From Ferranicluibacter quercicola (GTDB lineage Bacteria > Pseudomonadota > Alphaproteobacteria > Rhizobiales > Rhizobiaceae), in contig NZ_JAJOZR010000012.1 of NCBI RefSeq assembly GCF_021168455.1, positions 1 through 64,000 on the forward strand: a DNA stretch of 64,000 bases, written 5' to 3'. The position numbers and the translations under genes are program-made. Shown piece after piece: positions 17,464 to 26,309 of this stretch. Numbering within the stretch: position 1 is the stretch's first letter; each line of letters begins with the position of its first letter. The notes beneath the pieces are model-generated. The model saw only the letters and a program-made list of their open reading frames with translations. It had not been told where the DNA came from and made no database searches.

Positions 17464-19917
17464 ATGCCCGATCTTCTGCTTGAACTCCGCTCCGAGGAAA
17501 TCCCTGCCGGCATGCAGCGCAAGGCTGCCGGCGACCTCAAGAAGCTGTTGACGGACGCCATGGTCGAGGCGGGCCTGACCTATGAGGGCGCCCGCGAATA
17601 CTGGACGCCGCGCCGCCTGACGCTCGACATTCGCGGCGTCACCGCCCGCTCCGCGGATGTGCGCGAGGAAAAGAAGGGCCCGCGCACCGACGCCAACGAA
17701 AAGGCCATCGAAGGCTTTCTGCGCGCGGCGGGTCTTGCGTCCATCACCGAGGCGCATGTGCATTCCGACCCGAAGAAGGGCGATTTCTACGTCGCGCATC
17801 TGGTGAAACCCGGCCGCGCCGCCGAGGAGATCGTCGCCGACGTCATGCCCGGCATCATCCGCAATTTTCCCTGGCCGCGCTCCATGCGCTCGGGCGTCGC
17901 CTCCACCCGTCCGGGCGCGCTGCGCTGGGTGCGCCCGCTGCAATCCATCGTCTGCACCTTCGGCCCGGAAAACGAGGAAACGCAGGTCATCGCCTTCGAG
18001 GTCGATGGTCTCGTTGCCGGCAACGTCACCTATGGCCACCGCTTCCACGCGCCGGAGGCGATCACGGTCCGCCGCTTTGCCGACTATATCGAGAAGCTCG
18101 AAAAGGCGAAGGTCGTGCTGGATGCCGAACGGCGCAAGGAGATCATCGCCGCCGATGCCGGCAATCTCGCCTTTGCCAGCGGGCTGGAACTGGTCGAGGA
18201 TGCAGGCCTGCTCGAGGAGGTCTCGGGTCTCGTCGAGTGGCCGGTCGTGCTCATGGGCACCTTCGATGAGGCCGACCTCTCCATTCCCTCCGAAATCATC
18301 CGCCTGACCATCAAGACCAACCAGAAGTGTTTCGTCACCCGCCGCCCGGGCGAGGAGACCCTGTCCAACCACTTCATCCTCGTCTCCAACATCGAGGCGA
18401 AGGATGGCGGCCGGGAGATCGTGCACGGCAACGGCAAGGTCGTGCGCGCCCGCCTGTCCGACGCCCGCCACTTCTGGACCCGCGACCAGAGCGACCTGCC
18501 GGACCTCGACACGCTGCGCGCTTCCGCCGAAGCATTCGGCCTCGACCTCGCCAAGCCGCTCGACCAGCGCATGGCAAAGCTCGACGCGCTGAACGTGACG
18601 TTCCATGCCAAGCTCGGCACCGAGGGCGAGCGCGTGCAGCGCATCCGCGCGCTCGCCGCCGACCTCTGTGCCGTCACCGGTGCGGACCCCAAGCTGGTCG
18701 ACCGCGCCGTGGTGCTTTCCAAAGCCGACCTGCGCACCGAGGCCGTCGGCGAGTTCCCCGAACTCCAGGGCATCATGGGCCGCAAATATGCGCTGCTGCA
18801 GGGCGAGAACGACGCCGTGGCCACCGCGATCGCCGAACACCGCAAGCCACAAGGCCCGACCGACGTCGTGCCGACCGACCCGGTCTCGCTGACCGTGGCG
18901 CTGGCCGACAAGCTGGACACGCTGGTGGGGTTCTGGGCGATCGACGAGAAGCCGACGGGCTCGAAGGATCCGTTTGCGTTGCGGCGGGCGGCTCTGGGCG
19001 TCAACCGGATCCTGCTGGAGCGGAAGGTAAAGGTAAAGCTGGCCGCCATTATTCAGTTGGCGCAAAGCCGGCTTTTTGATCAACTCACGGCGACTTATAT
19101 CGCGATTGATCCACACGCGCCCGCCCAGATCGAAGCGGTGAAAGACCAAAAGGATTTCGCTTTCTGCGAAGGGTTTGATTTCCAACTGGAAGAACGCCAC
19201 GACGTTATCGCATCGGCGCATCCACTGAAGGGAACGCATCCAGCTTTCGCAAAGCAGGCATCCGACCTCCTCTCTTTCTTCCACGACCGCCTCAAGGTCT
19301 ATCTCCGCGATCTCGGTGCTCGTCATGACCTGATCGATGCCGTGCTTGCGGCCAGCCCCTCATCCGTCCCTTCGGGCCACCTTCTCCCCGCAGGCGGGGA
19401 GAAGGAAGAGGCGAACTCTGCGCTCTCCAGTCCTTCTCCCCGCGTGCGGGGAGAAGGTGCCCGGAGGGCGGATGAGGGGCACGCCGCCGCCGGCAACGAC
19501 GACCTCCTGATGGTCGCCCGGCGCGTCGAGGCGCTGACGGCGTTCGTGACGTCGCAGGAGGGGCTGGACCTGCTGGCGGGCACCAAGCGCGCGACGCAGC
19601 TTCTGGCGGCGGAAGAAAAGAAGGGCGCCGTCATCACCGACGCCGTCGATCCCGCGCTGTTTGCCCTCCCGGCCGAAGGCGAGCTTTACGCAGCCGTCAG
19701 CACCGCCACATCGGACGCTGCCGAAGCGGTCGCGCGCGAGGATTTCCGGGCCGCCATGGAAGCGCTCTCGACCCTGCGCGCGCCGATCGACCGGTTCTTC
19801 GCCGATGTCCTCGTCAATGACGAGAACCCGGCGATCCGGGCGAACCGGCTTGCGCTGCTGGGCCGAATCCGCGCCGCCACCGGCACGGTCGCCGATTTCT
19901 CCCGCATCGCCGGTTGA
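17464..19917 (+). CDS. glyS: glycyl-tRNA synthetase beta subunit with two in-frame insertions
   Basis: This is the tRNA-binding beta chain that pairs with GlyQ. Typical segments are MPDLLLELRSEEIPAGMQ, the RRLTLDIRGV region and the C-terminal DRFFADVLVNDE. At 817 residues it is about 100 longer than I expect for rhizobia (near 700). Two blocks explain the excess. Residues about 525-597 (19035-19255) are a lower-GC stretch before DLLSFFHDRLKVYLRD. Residues about 631-672 are translated from a RIME palindromic element (19356-19479). The reading frame is kept through both. Whether the insertions lie in surface loops needs a structural alignment. Confidence 0.95.
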   Translation: MPDLLLELRSEEIPAGMQRKAAGDLKKLLTDAMVEAGLTYEGAREYWTPRRLTLDIRGVTARSADVREEKKGPRTDANEKAIEGFLRAAGLASITEAHVHSDPKKGDFYVAHLVKPGRAAEEIVADVMPGIIRNFPWPRSMRSGVASTRPGALRWVRPLQSIVCTFGPENEETQVIAFEVDGLVAGNVTYGHRFHAPEAITVRRFADYIEKLEKAKVVLDAERRKEIIAADAGNLAFASGLELVEDAGLLEEVSGLVEWPVVLMGTFDEADLSIPSEIIRLTIKTNQKCFVTRRPGEETLSNHFILVSNIEAKDGGREIVHGNGKVVRARLSDARHFWTRDQSDLPDLDTLRASAEAFGLDLAKPLDQRMAKLDALNVTFHAKLGTEGERVQRIRALAADLCAVTGADPKLVDRAVVLSKADLRTEAVGEFPELQGIMGRKYALLQGENDAVATAIAEHRKPQGPTDVVPTDPVSLTVALADKLDTLVGFWAIDEKPTGSKDPFALRRAALGVNRILLERKVKVKLAAIIQLAQSRLFDQLTATYIAIDPHAPAQIEAVKDQKDFAFCEGFDFQLEERHDVIASAHPLKGTHPAFAKQASDLLSFFHDRLKVYLRDLGARHDLIDAVLAASPSSVPSGHLLPAGGEKEEANSALSSPSPRVRGEGARRADEGHAAAGNDDLLMVARRVEALTAFVTSQEGLDLLAGTKRATQLLAAEEKKGAVITDAVDPALFALPAEGELYAAVSTATSDAAEAVAREDFRAAMEALSTLRAPIDRFFADVLVNDENPAIRANRLALLGRIRAATGTVADFSRIAG
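19356..19479. repeat. RIME-like palindromic element inside glyS
   Basis: The element begins CCCCTCATCCG and ends CGGATGAGGGG, forming inverted termini, with two internal palindromes CTTCTCCCCGC...GCGGGGAGAAGG at about 19381-19410 and 19431-19456. It belongs to the same family as the intergenic copy at 254-438. It is read in frame by glyS and contributes about 42 residues rich in Ser, Pro, Gly and Glu. Confidence 0.85.
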
Positions 19918-19924
19918 ACCTGCG

Positions 19925-20422
19925 GTGGCTGCGCGGGGCAACATTCTCGTCAGCGCCTGCCTCATGGGCCATGCCGTGCGCTATGACGGCAAGGCCAAGC
20001 CCCTGCGCCATGCCAGCCTCGATCGCTGGCAGGCCGAAGGCCGGCTGGTGACGATCTGCCCGGAAATGTCGGCCGGCATGCCGGTGCCGCGTCCCCCCGC
20101 CGAGATCGCCGATGGCCGCAGCGGAGCGGCGGTGCTGGCGGGCACGGCACGCGTCATCGAGGCGACCGGCGGCGACATCACCGAGGGTTTCCGGCTGGCG
20201 GCGGAGAACGCGCTGAAGCTTGCGCTCGACACTGGCTGCACCCACGCTTTGCTCATCGACGGCAGCCCGTCCTGCGGGTCGCGCAGCATCTATGACGGCG
20301 GCTTTTCCGGGCGCAAGCACGAGGGCGAGGGCGTCGCCGCCGCACTCCTGCGCCGCAACGGCATCCGCGTCTTCGCCGATCACGAGATCGAGGCGCTGGT
20401 GAAAGAGATCGACGGCCCCTGA
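19925..20422 (+). CDS. DUF523 family protein
   Basis: A 165-residue protein with the DUF523 hallmarks: ILVSACLMGHAVRYDG at the N-terminus, ICPEMSAGMPVPRPPAEI, and IDGSPSCGSRSIYDGGFSG. The conserved cysteines (SACL, CPE, SCG) suggest metal or iron-sulfur binding, but the biochemical role is unknown. I take the GTG at 19925, seven bases after the glyS stop, as the start; it gives the usual length. It is followed by a strong bidirectional terminator. Confidence 0.85.
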   Translation: MAARGNILVSACLMGHAVRYDGKAKPLRHASLDRWQAEGRLVTICPEMSAGMPVPRPPAEIADGRSGAAVLAGTARVIEATGGDITEGFRLAAENALKLALDTGCTHALLIDGSPSCGSRSIYDGGFSGRKHEGEGVAAALLRRNGIRVFADHEIEALVKEIDGP

Positions 20423-20446
20423 GATCAGGGCGGAACAGTCCTCAAA

Positions 20447-20483
20447 AAAATTGCGCCCCTGCTTCTCTCAGGGACGCAATTTT
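20447..20483. terminator. bidirectional intrinsic terminator
   Basis: AAAATTGCG pairs perfectly with CGCAATTTT, enclosing a second CCCTG/CAGGG stem and a short loop. The symmetric A/T flanks provide a T-run on both strands. It lies between the convergent DUF523 gene and the HPE1-like gene and can end both transcripts. Confidence 0.85.
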
Positions 20484-20552
20484 CCGCCTTGATGTAAGGC
20501 GCTTGCCCATCAGACCTTGGCGGCCGGAGAGGGCAGGGACTGGAAGTCGGGA

Positions 20553-21131
20553 TCAGTTTAGCCGAAGCTGCAGGCTTTGCCCATCAAAATCGTGTGAAGA
20601 TGATTCGCCCGCCGCCGGCGTCTGCTCGGCCGGGGCGACCGAAGCCGAGGCGATCGAGACCGCCGTTGCGGGGCTGAGCGAGGCCGTCGTCATCGCCGCA
20701 TCCACCGCCACGTTCATGCGGGTGTGCGCCGAAACGCCGCCGCCGGCATCGCTTGCTGCCTTTGCGAGAATGGTGAGGGGCGGCGTGGCCGGCTCCCCGC
20801 GCGCGATCCGGATCTCCGCGTCCGACGCCTTGCTGACGAAGGTCACCGGCGAGCCGCCGAGCCAGGCTTCCGCCCGCACACGTTTCATTTCGCCATGGAT
20901 ATCCTTGATTTCGGTCCGGTCCGTGCCGGGCACCAGATCGGGAACGACATAGGTCACGGCGCGGACATCGGGCTTGAGGGCCGGGCAGTCCGTGCAATGC
21001 AGCACCGTGACGCTCGGCGCCGATGCCGGCGGCGTGTGCACATAATCGATCGAAGAGGCGCGCACCGACAAGGGCGTCAGGGCCGGGAGGGCCGAGGCAA
21101 AGGCGATGCCTGCCAGCAGAAATCCGCGCAT
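20553..21131 (-). CDS. exported protein, HPE1-like
   Basis: The 192-residue protein starts with a signal peptide (MRGFLLAGIAFASALPALTP, cleavage near VRASS). The mature part has a conserved-looking CTDCPALKPD pair of cysteines, the segment VTYVVPDLVPGTDRTEI and a variable Ala/Ser-rich tail. It resembles proteins labelled plant virulence effector HPE1-like in Rhizobiaceae; that name is from memory and gives no proven function. The start at 21131 follows GGGAGAAG; an ATG at 21158 is an alternative. It lies upstream of the terminator shared with DUF523. Confidence 0.65.
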   Translation of the reverse strand: MRGFLLAGIAFASALPALTPLSVRASSIDYVHTPPASAPSVTVLHCTDCPALKPDVRAVTYVVPDLVPGTDRTEIKDIHGEMKRVRAEAWLGGSPVTFVSKASDAEIRIARGEPATPPLTILAKAASDAGGGVSAHTRMNVAVDAAMTTASLSPATAVSIASASVAPAEQTPAAGESSSHDFDGQSLQLRLN

Positions 21132-21228
21132 GGTCTTCTCCCACAGGTTTGGGAGCACACTACCGGCCGGCCGTTACGGACCCGTCAGGAGAATTGGTAA
21201 AGTTTGAATGAACCGCGCGAAAGCCCGT

Positions 21229-22497
21229 TCAGGCGGTCCGCCCGATCGCGCGCCAGCCGATGTCGCGCCGGCAGAAGCCGTTGTCCCACGAAACCTTGTC
21301 GACCGCGGCATAGGCCGCATCGCGCGCGGCCTCCACCGTGTCGCCGATGGCCGTGACGTTGAGCACGCGGCCGCCGGTCGCCACCAGCGCCCCGTCCTTC
21401 AGCGCGGTGCCCGCGTGAAACACTTTCATATCGGCCTCTTCCGCCGGCAGCGCGGCGATCGGCGTGCCTTTGTCGTAGGCGGCGGGATAGCCCTTGGAGG
21501 CCATCACCACGGTCAGCGCCGTCTCGTCGCGCCACTCGGCTTCCAGCTCGGCCAGTCCGCCGGTCGCCGATGCCAGCAGCAGCGGCAGCAGGTCGCTCTT
21601 CAGCCGCATCATCAGCACCTGGCACTCGGGATCGCCGAAGCGCACATTGTATTCGATCAGTTCGGGGCCTTTTTCGGTGATCATCAGCCCGGCAAAGAGC
21701 ACGCCTTCGAACGGGTGCCCGCTCTCGGCCATGCCGGCCAGCGTCGGCTCGATGATCTCGCGCATCGTGCGGTCGACCATCTCGGCGCTCATCACGGGCG
21801 CGGGGGAGTAGGCGCCCATGCCGCCGGTGTTCGGGCCGGTATCGCCGTCGCCGACGCGCTTGTGGTCCTGCGCCGAGCCGAGCGGCAGCGCGTGGGTTCC
21901 GTCGCAGAGGCAGAAGAAGCTGGCCTCCTCGCCATCGAGAAACGCCTCGACCACCACCTCGGCACCGGCCGCCCCGAACGCACCGGAGAAGCAGTCCTCG
22001 GCGGCGGCAACGGCCTCCTCGATCGTCATGGCGACGGTCACGCCCTTGCCGGCCGCGAGCCCGTCTGCCTTGATGACGATCGGCGCGCCCTGTTCGTGGA
22101 TATAGGCGATGGCCGGCGCCGCCTCGGTAAACCGGCGATAGGCGCCGGTCGGGATGCCGTAGCGGGCGCAGATATCCTTGGTGAAACCCTTGGAGCCCTC
22201 GAGCTGGGCTGCCGCCTGCGAGGGGCCGAAGACGAGGATGTTCTCCGCGCGCAGCATGTCGGCAAGGCCCGCGACCAGCGGGGCCTCGGGGCCGACGACG
22301 ACGAAGTCGATGCCGGCGCTGAGGCAGAAGGAGAGGACCGCCTCGTGGTTCTCCACGTCGATCTCGATCAGCGTCGCCACGTCCGCAATGCCGGGATTGC
22401 CGGGTGCGGCGAAAAGTTGGGTGAGGCGGGGCGACTGGGCCAGCTTCCAAGCCAGGGCATGTTCGCGCCCGCCCGAACCGATCAGCAATACCTTCAT
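21229..22497 (-). CDS. purD: phosphoribosylamine-glycine ligase
   Basis: PurD joins phosphoribosylamine and glycine with ATP to form GAR in purine synthesis. The 422-residue ATP-grasp enzyme starts MKVLLIGSGGREHALAWKL and contains PVVIKADGLAAGKGV-like residues (IVIKADGLAAGKGVT) and EYNVRFGDPECQ. Length and ends match the family. The start at 22497 is preferred to one 11 codons upstream because the glycine-rich loop normally begins the protein. Confidence 0.96.
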   Translation of the reverse strand: MKVLLIGSGGREHALAWKLAQSPRLTQLFAAPGNPGIADVATLIEIDVENHEAVLSFCLSAGIDFVVVGPEAPLVAGLADMLRAENILVFGPSQAAAQLEGSKGFTKDICARYGIPTGAYRRFTEAAPAIAYIHEQGAPIVIKADGLAAGKGVTVAMTIEEAVAAAEDCFSGAFGAAGAEVVVEAFLDGEEASFFCLCDGTHALPLGSAQDHKRVGDGDTGPNTGGMGAYSPAPVMSAEMVDRTMREIIEPTLAGMAESGHPFEGVLFAGLMITEKGPELIEYNVRFGDPECQVLMMRLKSDLLPLLLASATGGLAELEAEWRDETALTVVMASKGYPAAYDKGTPIAALPAEEADMKVFHAGTALKDGALVATGGRVLNVTAIGDTVEAARDAAYAAVDKVSWDNGFCRRDIGWRAIGRTA

Positions 22498-22618
22498 CGT
22501 GTCTCGTCCTTGCAGCAACCGGGAAAGCAACCGTGCTGTTGCGGTTAAGGCGGCGCTCCCCCCGGGTCAAGGAAAAACGCCCGCTCTCCCGTACCGCCAA
22601 GGCTGCCGCAGCCGCCCT

Positions 22619-25015
22619 CTAGAGAAGCCGCAGCGTTCCCTGCTGGCGCGGGCCGGTCGTCGCGGCCTGCTCGTCCGGCTGCGCCGCCGTCGTCTCGCCC
22701 AGCCGCTGCAGCGCCCAGATGCCGAGCTCGTCGAGCGCCAGCGGTCTGGAGATCAGGTAGCCCTGGAAGAAGTCGCAGCCCGCGCGGGTGAGGAAATCGA
22801 CCTTCTGCTCGCTGTCGACGCCCTCGCCGATGACCACCATGCCGCGCGCGTGGCAGAGCGCGATCAGCGCCGTGAGGGCGGGCGAAAGATCCGGCGTCGC
22901 CATGGTCTCCACGATCGCCCGGTCGAGCTTGATCGTGTCGGCGGTATATTCGATGATCTGCTGCACGGAGGTATAGCCCGCGCCGAAATCGTCGATGGAG
23001 ATGCGGAAGCCGCGGCCGCGCAGCGCCTCGATGTTGCGATGCAGCTGGTCGCCGAGCTTCACGGCATAGGTTTCGGTCAGCTCGATCTCGATCCGGTCCG
23101 GCGCGATGCCGTGGCGGGCGGCCTCGCGGGTAAAATGGTCGCCGATGCTGCGGGAATGCAGCTCGGCCGACGAGATGTTGATGGCGAGCACCGCCTGCGG
23201 CCCGAACATGGCGCGGATCTTGCCGTAGTCGCTCATGGCGCGGGAGACGACCCACCAGTCGATCTTGGTGAACTGGCCGGAGCTTTCGGCAATCGGTACG
23301 AACTCGTCCGGCGTCACCCGGCCGAGCGTCGGCGACGTCCAGCGCAGAAGCGCCTCGCAGCCGGTGACGGTGCCCGCCTGATCGACGATCGGCATGTAGA
23401 CGAGGTGGAACTGCTCGTCCGGATCGAGCACGCGCAGCTCTTCCTGGATCTGGCGAACCCGGTCGCGTTTGTCCTGCAGGTTGCGCGAAAAGCGCGAGGA
23501 CTGGTTCTTGCCGCTGGTCTTGGCCTGATACATCGCCGCATCGGCGTTGGAGATCAGCGCAGCGACGCTTTGCGCGTCGCGCGGGCAGAGCGCGACGCCG
23601 ATGCTCGCGGTCACAGGGTAGATCTTGCCCTGAACCTCGAAGCCGTTGGTGAACAGCGCGAGGATCGCGTCGCACGCCGCCCGGATCGCGCCGGTGCCCG
23701 GCTCCGCCTGAATGAGCACGGCGAACTCGTCGCCCGACAGGCGCGCGAGCATGGGCTCCGGCAGGGCGCGCTGCTGCATGATGGGGGCGACCGCATCATG
23801 CACCCGCGTTGCAAAGACGCGCAGCAGCTCGTCGCCGACCTCGTGCCCGTGCTTGTCGTTGACGAACTTGAAGTGGTCGATGTCGATGAAGAGAAGGGCG
23901 GCGCTGCCGCGACCGGCGACCGCCTCCTGCACGATCCGCCCGGCCAGCACGTTGAACCGGCTGCGATTCTGCATGCCGGTCAGCGCATCCGTCCAGGAGG
24001 CCTCCTGCACGCGGCGCAGCGCGCTCGACGAGCGATCGTGCAGTTTCTTGATATTGCCGGTCAGCCGCCCGATCTCGCCGTCGCCGCCGGCATCGACGAT
24101 CCCGTCGCTCCGCTCGTCCATGACGGCGGTCACCTGCTGATCGAGCGCGGCGATGGGATCGGTGATGAAGCGGCGGATGAGGGTGATCATCAGGCCGATG
24201 GAAATCAGGCTCATGCCGACGGTGCCGATGCCCAGCACCAGCGTCAGCTGCCAGAGCGCCTTCGAGGCATAGGCTTCGGGCACGCGCAGCGTCAGGTGCA
24301 GCTCGGGGATCAGCGCCACGGTGGCCGCAAGCTCGCCCGGTGTCGCCACCTTCGGCGCAACCGCCGTGAACAGCGGCTCGGTGCCGTACTCGCTCTTCAG
24401 CGACTGGAGCATCGCCAGGAACTGGTCCGGCTGGACGGCGACCTGAACGAGCAGCGCCCGGTCCTTGTTGCTCGGCAGCGCGCGGCTGAAGGTGGTGGGG
24501 TCGATGAACTCGGAATAGACGATCAGCGGCCGGCTCGTGCCCTCGTTGAGAAAGGTCCAGTTGCGCAGGCTCTCGCCTTTGAAGAGCGTGCGCGCCAGCG
24601 TCATCTGCGCCGGGCTGATATCGGCGAAGGGGTCGTCGCTGTTTTCGAAATAGTAGCCGATGGACAGATCCGGCTGCAGGATCGAGAAGGAAATATAGGC
24701 CCGCATATCGTCCGACAGCGTGCGGATGGATTCCTGGATGCGCAGCGACAGCGCATTGTTGCGGTAGCTGGCATCCGGCTCGGACATGAAGAGCCGCACC
24801 GCATTGCCTTCCAGAAGCGAGTAGAGGAAGCTGCGGCTCTGGTTGGCGTCGGCACGGAACAGCGCCTCGGCATGGTCGAGCTGCTGGAAGATCCGCGCCC
24901 GTTCGAGCGACAGCAGGGCTCGGCTTTCCACGACATAGACGAGGCACGCCGCCAGAACATAACCGGCAAGCACGATGGGAAAGATGAGGAAGATCGCGCG
25001 CTTGCCGAGAGTCAC
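22619..25015 (-). CDS. membrane GGDEF/EAL protein, MbaA-like
   Basis: A 798-residue inner-membrane protein with spans at about residues 6-28 and 250-275 enclosing a periplasmic sensor region, a HAMP-like linker, a GGDEF domain and an EAL domain. The GGDEF site reads SGDEF (about residues 427-431), a Gly-to-Ser change. The EAL domain retains EALLRW near 553, NISSAEL, ELTE, DDFGAGYTS and KLDR, so phosphodiesterase activity is plausible while cyclase activity is uncertain. The GTG start at 25015 overlaps the TGA of the upstream binding-protein gene, so the two are translationally coupled, as in the NspS/MbaA pair of Vibrio. Confidence 0.9.
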   Translation of the reverse strand: MTLGKRAIFLIFPIVLAGYVLAACLVYVVESRALLSLERARIFQQLDHAEALFRADANQSRSFLYSLLEGNAVRLFMSEPDASYRNNALSLRIQESIRTLSDDMRAYISFSILQPDLSIGYYFENSDDPFADISPAQMTLARTLFKGESLRNWTFLNEGTSRPLIVYSEFIDPTTFSRALPSNKDRALLVQVAVQPDQFLAMLQSLKSEYGTEPLFTAVAPKVATPGELAATVALIPELHLTLRVPEAYASKALWQLTLVLGIGTVGMSLISIGLMITLIRRFITDPIAALDQQVTAVMDERSDGIVDAGGDGEIGRLTGNIKKLHDRSSSALRRVQEASWTDALTGMQNRSRFNVLAGRIVQEAVAGRGSAALLFIDIDHFKFVNDKHGHEVGDELLRVFATRVHDAVAPIMQQRALPEPMLARLSGDEFAVLIQAEPGTGAIRAACDAILALFTNGFEVQGKIYPVTASIGVALCPRDAQSVAALISNADAAMYQAKTSGKNQSSRFSRNLQDKRDRVRQIQEELRVLDPDEQFHLVYMPIVDQAGTVTGCEALLRWTSPTLGRVTPDEFVPIAESSGQFTKIDWWVVSRAMSDYGKIRAMFGPQAVLAINISSAELHSRSIGDHFTREAARHGIAPDRIEIELTETYAVKLGDQLHRNIEALRGRGFRISIDDFGAGYTSVQQIIEYTADTIKLDRAIVETMATPDLSPALTALIALCHARGMVVIGEGVDSEQKVDFLTRAGCDFFQGYLISRPLALDELGIWALQRLGETTAAQPDEQAATTGPRQQGTLRLL

Positions 25016-26055
25016 TGGAAATTCGCCATCGAGCTGATGATCCGGCGCCGGGTCTGGATCGAGGACACCGAAAGCTCGGTCTGGTACTGGCTCCGCTCCA
25101 GAATGTCGTCGGGCGTATAGATGGCCGGATCGCTCCGCATCGCCTCGGGAATGAGGGCGAGCGCGGCGGTGCTGGCCGTGGGCATGCCGAGCGTCTGCGC
25201 ATTCATGGCGGCGCTTTTGGCCGACAGGATGTGGTCGAGCAGCTTCATCGCCAGCGCCTTGCGCGGCGAGGCCGCGGTCACCGCCATGCAATCGAGCCAG
25301 GACAGCGTGCCCTCATGCGGCACGGCATAGCGCCAGACGCCCGGCGTGCCCGCCTTCTCGTTCAGCACCTTCTGGTCGCCGCTATAGGCCAGCGCCATGT
25401 AGATATCCCGCCCGTAATCCGGGTTGTCGATCGAGGTGATGACGTAGGTATAGGTCAGCACCGACGGCGCCTGTCCCTTCATCACCTCGAAGGCCTGCTT
25501 CAGCGTCTCGCTGTCATTGGCATTGATCGATTTGCCGAGCAGGATCAGCGGCGCGATGAACGCCTCGTTGTGGTCGTCATACATGGCGATGTGCTTCTTC
25601 AGCGCCGGTGCCGGTTGCATGAGATCCTTCCATGAGGTCGGCGTGGCAGCGACCTTGTCGGAGCGATAGACGATCCCCATCGTGCCCCAGAGATAGGGCG
25701 CGCCATATCCGCCGCAGCGCGATGTCCAGTGGGCCGCATAGTCCTTCAGCGACGGCACGTCCTGCGTCGTCAGCGGTGCGAGGATGCCGCGCTTGCCGAA
25801 CAGGGCGCTGCCGTTCTCGCCGACGACGCTGAGGTCGATATTGCTGTTGGGGTCGGCGAGGATCTCGTCGCGGGCATCGCCGCTGTCGAAATAGATCTGT
25901 CGCACGTTGACGCCGGTGGCGGCCGTCCAGTCATCGAGAATGGCCTGGTCGATATAGGCCTCCCAGATCAGAAGGTTGAGGGTTTCGGCGCGCGCCAGGG
26001 TCGTGCAGCCGAAAAGCCCGAGCAAAAGCGCCGTCGCTGCAGGTCCGTATCGCAT
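25012..26055 (-). CDS. PotD/NspS-like periplasmic polyamine-binding protein
   Basis: The 347-residue protein has a signal peptide with a possible lipobox-like LFGC near residue 17, then LNLLIWEAYIDQAILDDW, the pattern of spermidine/putrescine-binding proteins (PotD/PotF). ABC permease and ATPase genes are absent; instead it overlaps a GGDEF/EAL gene by 4 bases. In Vibrio cholerae the PotD homologue NspS works as a sensor subunit for MbaA, not for transport, and the same role is inferred here. The ligand is not readable; polyamines or a related amine are likely. Confidence 0.82.
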   Translation of the reverse strand: MRYGPAATALLLGLFGCTTLARAETLNLLIWEAYIDQAILDDWTAATGVNVRQIYFDSGDARDEILADPNSNIDLSVVGENGSALFGKRGILAPLTTQDVPSLKDYAAHWTSRCGGYGAPYLWGTMGIVYRSDKVAATPTSWKDLMQPAPALKKHIAMYDDHNEAFIAPLILLGKSINANDSETLKQAFEVMKGQAPSVLTYTYVITSIDNPDYGRDIYMALAYSGDQKVLNEKAGTPGVWRYAVPHEGTLSWLDCMAVTAASPRKALAMKLLDHILSAKSAAMNAQTLGMPTASTAALALIPEAMRSDPAIYTPDDILERSQYQTELSVSSIQTRRRIISSMANFQ

Positions 26056-26309
26056 CCGGCTTCCCCTTCATCGTTGCACTGCACGATAGACCGTAAAACT
26101 TGCTGAAACTTTACGGTGCCTTACCGGTCGAACGCGCGACGCGAAGCCCGGAAAACGGTCTCGCCGCCCTTACGAAAGACCTTGCGGAACACGTCCATCC
26201 TCGGGCACGGTGTGCGCGAAACCAGGTGTTTGCGGCAGGGGCCAATGCACCGTCGCACAGCGCCGTCCGACCGATCCGGGTCGAGCAGGACGGCAGAGGA
26301 GACATCGTC

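Noticed and set aside
25012..26055. Polyamine ABC importer
   Set aside because: No permease or ATPase gene is present; the overlap with a GGDEF/EAL gene favours a sensor role.
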